Source of the DNA: Mariprofundus sp. | GTDB lineage: Bacteria; Pseudomonadota; Zetaproteobacteria; Mariprofundales; Mariprofundaceae | Direction: 5' to 3' | Assembly (NCBI GenBank): GCA_021772775.1 | Contig: JAJFLH010000006.1 | Coordinates: forward strand, 62,001 to 126,000 | Length of the DNA: 64,000 nt | Shown: positions 62,758 through 64,000 of the stretch, piece by piece | Layout: each line of letters opens with the position of its first letter | Numbering within the stretch: the first letter of the stretch is position 1 | Made by a program: the position numbers and the translations under genes | Notes under the pieces: model-generated | Databases searched by the model: none | The model's input: the letters and a program-made list of their open reading frames with translations, nothing else | What the model was told of the DNA's origin: nothing

Positions 62758-63384
62758 CTTCTCAATCAACTGTTTTGCCCGCTGCAGTGACTTCTGCCTT
62801 TCTTCATCAGTTCTGTTACTTTGCTTGGAGTCCATCTCGCGCACGTTATCCGCATATATCTGGCCTTTCTTGTCGTAGGAATCGATTAGCTGTTGTAGTG
62901 AAGCTGCCTTGTCACTTAATTCCAGAATCACCGCTTCCTGATGAAGCCGTTGAAGAACCAATATTTTTAGCCACTGTTTCATTATCAAGTTTGATGCGAT
63001 TGTAGCCCCCCCGAGCAATTCCATGAACTTAGCCATGGCACGTATTCGTTGCGTGTGCTCATGCATATCGTTGAATACGGTGAGTGAACCCCTTAGCTGT
63101 AGGTCTTCGATAATTTTCAGCTTCTTGCAGGCGATGCCATCGCTGTAGCTAATGTAGAGGTGCTTCTGTCGCTCTTCATCGTCAGGTGGGTACGACTCAT
63201 TCCTAAGTGCCTTTTTTATACCCTCCCATCCAAGCTCTTCAATTCTGGCATGGATGACCTCTGGGTCACCATCAGCAAATTGTTCGATTAATGCGTAGTA
63301 TTTATCCTGCTCCGTCAGTAATTTTTCCTCTTCACTCCTTACAATGGCTAGCATGTCTTCTTTGTTCTTTGAAAAATTATTCAT
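62734..63384 (-). CDS. Uncharacterised helical/coiled-coil protein
   Basis: 216 residues, strongly charged, predicted mostly helical with coiled-coil tendency (EEEKLLTEQDKYYALIEQFA; DEERQKSLQRAKQLIEKIKT). No known domain recognised. Three bases after the phage-type HTH gene, so probably co-transcribed. Its stop codon lies within a tandem duplication that may have shortened it. Confidence 0.6.
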   Translation of the reverse strand: MNNFSKNKEDMLAIVRSEEEKLLTEQDKYYALIEQFADGDPEVIHARIEELGWEGIKKALRNESYPPDDEERQKHLYISYSDGIACKKLKIIEDLQLRGSLTVFNDMHEHTQRIRAMAKFMELLGGATIASNLIMKQWLKILVLQRLHQEAVILELSDKAASLQQLIDSYDKKGQIYADNVREMDSKQSNRTDEERQKSLQRAKQLIEKIKTYAPE

Positions 63385-63387
63385 AAT

Positions 63388-63759
63388 TTATACCTGTAAT
63401 GATTTAATAAGTTGTGAGAATGCAATGCCCACTGTGTCATCTCGGACTTCATTTGCAGGGACATCGACCCGCGTCATTCTCAATAGTTCCAGTGATGCCT
63501 TTAGACGTACGTGGTCTGCCCCTGTGCGGGCAAGCTCGACTAACGTGTTGGCAGCAAGCTCTGAGTTGCTCTCTAGTACTGTATATGCACGCTCACGCTG
63601 TTTGGTCGACATGCCTGTTAGTTCATCCGCGAACTCTGGCTTCTGCTTCCACAAACTTAGAGTTTTACGGGACACACCGACCTCTTTAGCTACCTGCTCA
63701 TCGGTCAGTTCATCCTGATATAGCAGGTAAGCAGCTTTATGCATTTTCGCGGTCAGCAT
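63388..63759 (-). CDS. Phage-type helix-turn-helix protein (terminase small subunit-like)
   Basis: 123 residues. The N-terminal HTH (YQDELTDEQVAKEVGVSRKT then LSLWKQKPEF) followed by a helical segment (LARTGADHVRLKASLELLRM) is the pattern of phBC6A51/terminase-small-subunit-like HTH proteins of phages and satellites. No large terminase, capsid or integrase gene is in the window, so it may instead be a regulator of a mobile island. Confidence 0.65.
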   Translation of the reverse strand: MLTAKMHKAAYLLYQDELTDEQVAKEVGVSRKTLSLWKQKPEFADELTGMSTKQRERAYTVLESNSELAANTLVELARTGADHVRLKASLELLRMTRVDVPANEVRDDTVGIAFSQLIKSLQV

Positions 63760-63822
63760 AAATACCTCCGGTGGGGTAGTTTTGGGTAAGACTGGGAGCT
63801 CCCAACTTGTCGGTAATGGCGG

Positions 63823-63993
63823 TTACTCATCATCCCACACCACATCATCTGGTTCGATTTCATTGAATAGAATATCCTTTAGGTAATCGACCATCCCTCC
63901 ATCATTGTGGGTATCATCTCGAAAGGTGCAGCCTGTCTGGTCGTAGGTGCCATCTGGGTATGTAGCTCTGATGGTGATTTTTACGTTGTTCAT
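63823..63993 (-). CDS. Small acidic protein, possibly partial at the window edge
   Basis: 56 codons from ATG 63993: MNNVKITIRATYPDGTYDQT, then a very acidic C-terminus ending VVWDDE. The composition looks like a genuine small phage or accessory protein. The frame is open to the window end and no ribosome site is visible in the seven remaining bases, so the start may be further upstream. Confidence 0.5.
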   Translation of the reverse strand: MNNVKITIRATYPDGTYDQTGCTFRDDTHNDGGMVDYLKDILFNEIEPDDVVWDDE

Positions 63994-64000
63994 GTTGATC

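Noticed and set aside
1-64000. CRISPR arrays and insertion sequences
   Set aside because: No regularly spaced repeats, cas genes or transposase ORFs were seen anywhere in the window.

Overview
The window is chromosomal DNA of a Gram-negative proteobacterium. The evidence is an outer-membrane lipid transport operon (mlaF-mlaE-mlaD-mlaC), two AsmA/DUF748-type envelope proteins, the rpsU-yqeY-dnaG-rpoD macromolecular synthesis cluster, and 6S RNA between zapA and the 5-formyltetrahydrofolate cyclo-ligase gene, an arrangement usual in gammaproteobacteria. A YmdB-type phosphodiesterase beside rpoD would also fit deeper lineages such as Zetaproteobacteria. I cannot name the species.

Layout. 1-45.2 kb is ordinary core genome: a BASS-type transporter, tRNA-Thr(CGU), anmK / aldo-keto reductase / nucleoside deaminase, a hybrid sensor kinase, arsC, a UvrD-type helicase, a ClC channel, an HDOD protein, hemA-prfA-prmC, the mla operon, a LysR regulator divergent from cytochrome b561-yceI, a CDGSH protein, a four-gene reductase/detoxification operon lying between two inverted ~120-bp repeats, a DUF748-type gene split by a nine-C tract, acsA, cutA, ccdA, zapA-6S RNA-fthC-ymdB, the rpoD-dnaG-yqeY-rpsU cluster, murJ and a PolB-like 3'-5' exonuclease.

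From about 45.2 kb to the right edge the sequence becomes AT-rich and gene content turns into a defence island. On the + strand are a large protein with a PD-(D/E)xK-like motif, then a tightly coupled pair: a SIR2-domain protein carrying a second P-loop kinase-like domain, and a nucleoside 2-deoxyribosyltransferase-fold protein. Facing them on the - strand is a five-gene operon: C5-cytosine methyltransferase, 857-aa P-loop ATPase, 508-513-aa winged-helix protein, 1791-aa protein with a PD-(D/E)xK motif and HerA/FtsK-type ATPase, and a ComEC-type metallo-beta-lactamase hydrolase. The three middle genes look like a DptF/DptG/DptH-type restriction set, but no phosphorothioation genes are visible; a methyltransferase occupies the place of the modification module. 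At the right edge sit a phage-type HTH protein and uncharacterised partners.

The two best candidates for undescribed systems are the methyltransferase/Dpt-like/MBL operon (49.9-62.5 kb) and the SIR2-kinase plus deoxyribosyltransferase pair (47.6-49.7 kb), which resembles the logic of Thoeris with a different signalling-enzyme fold. Family assignments rest on motifs read by eye; no database search was possible.
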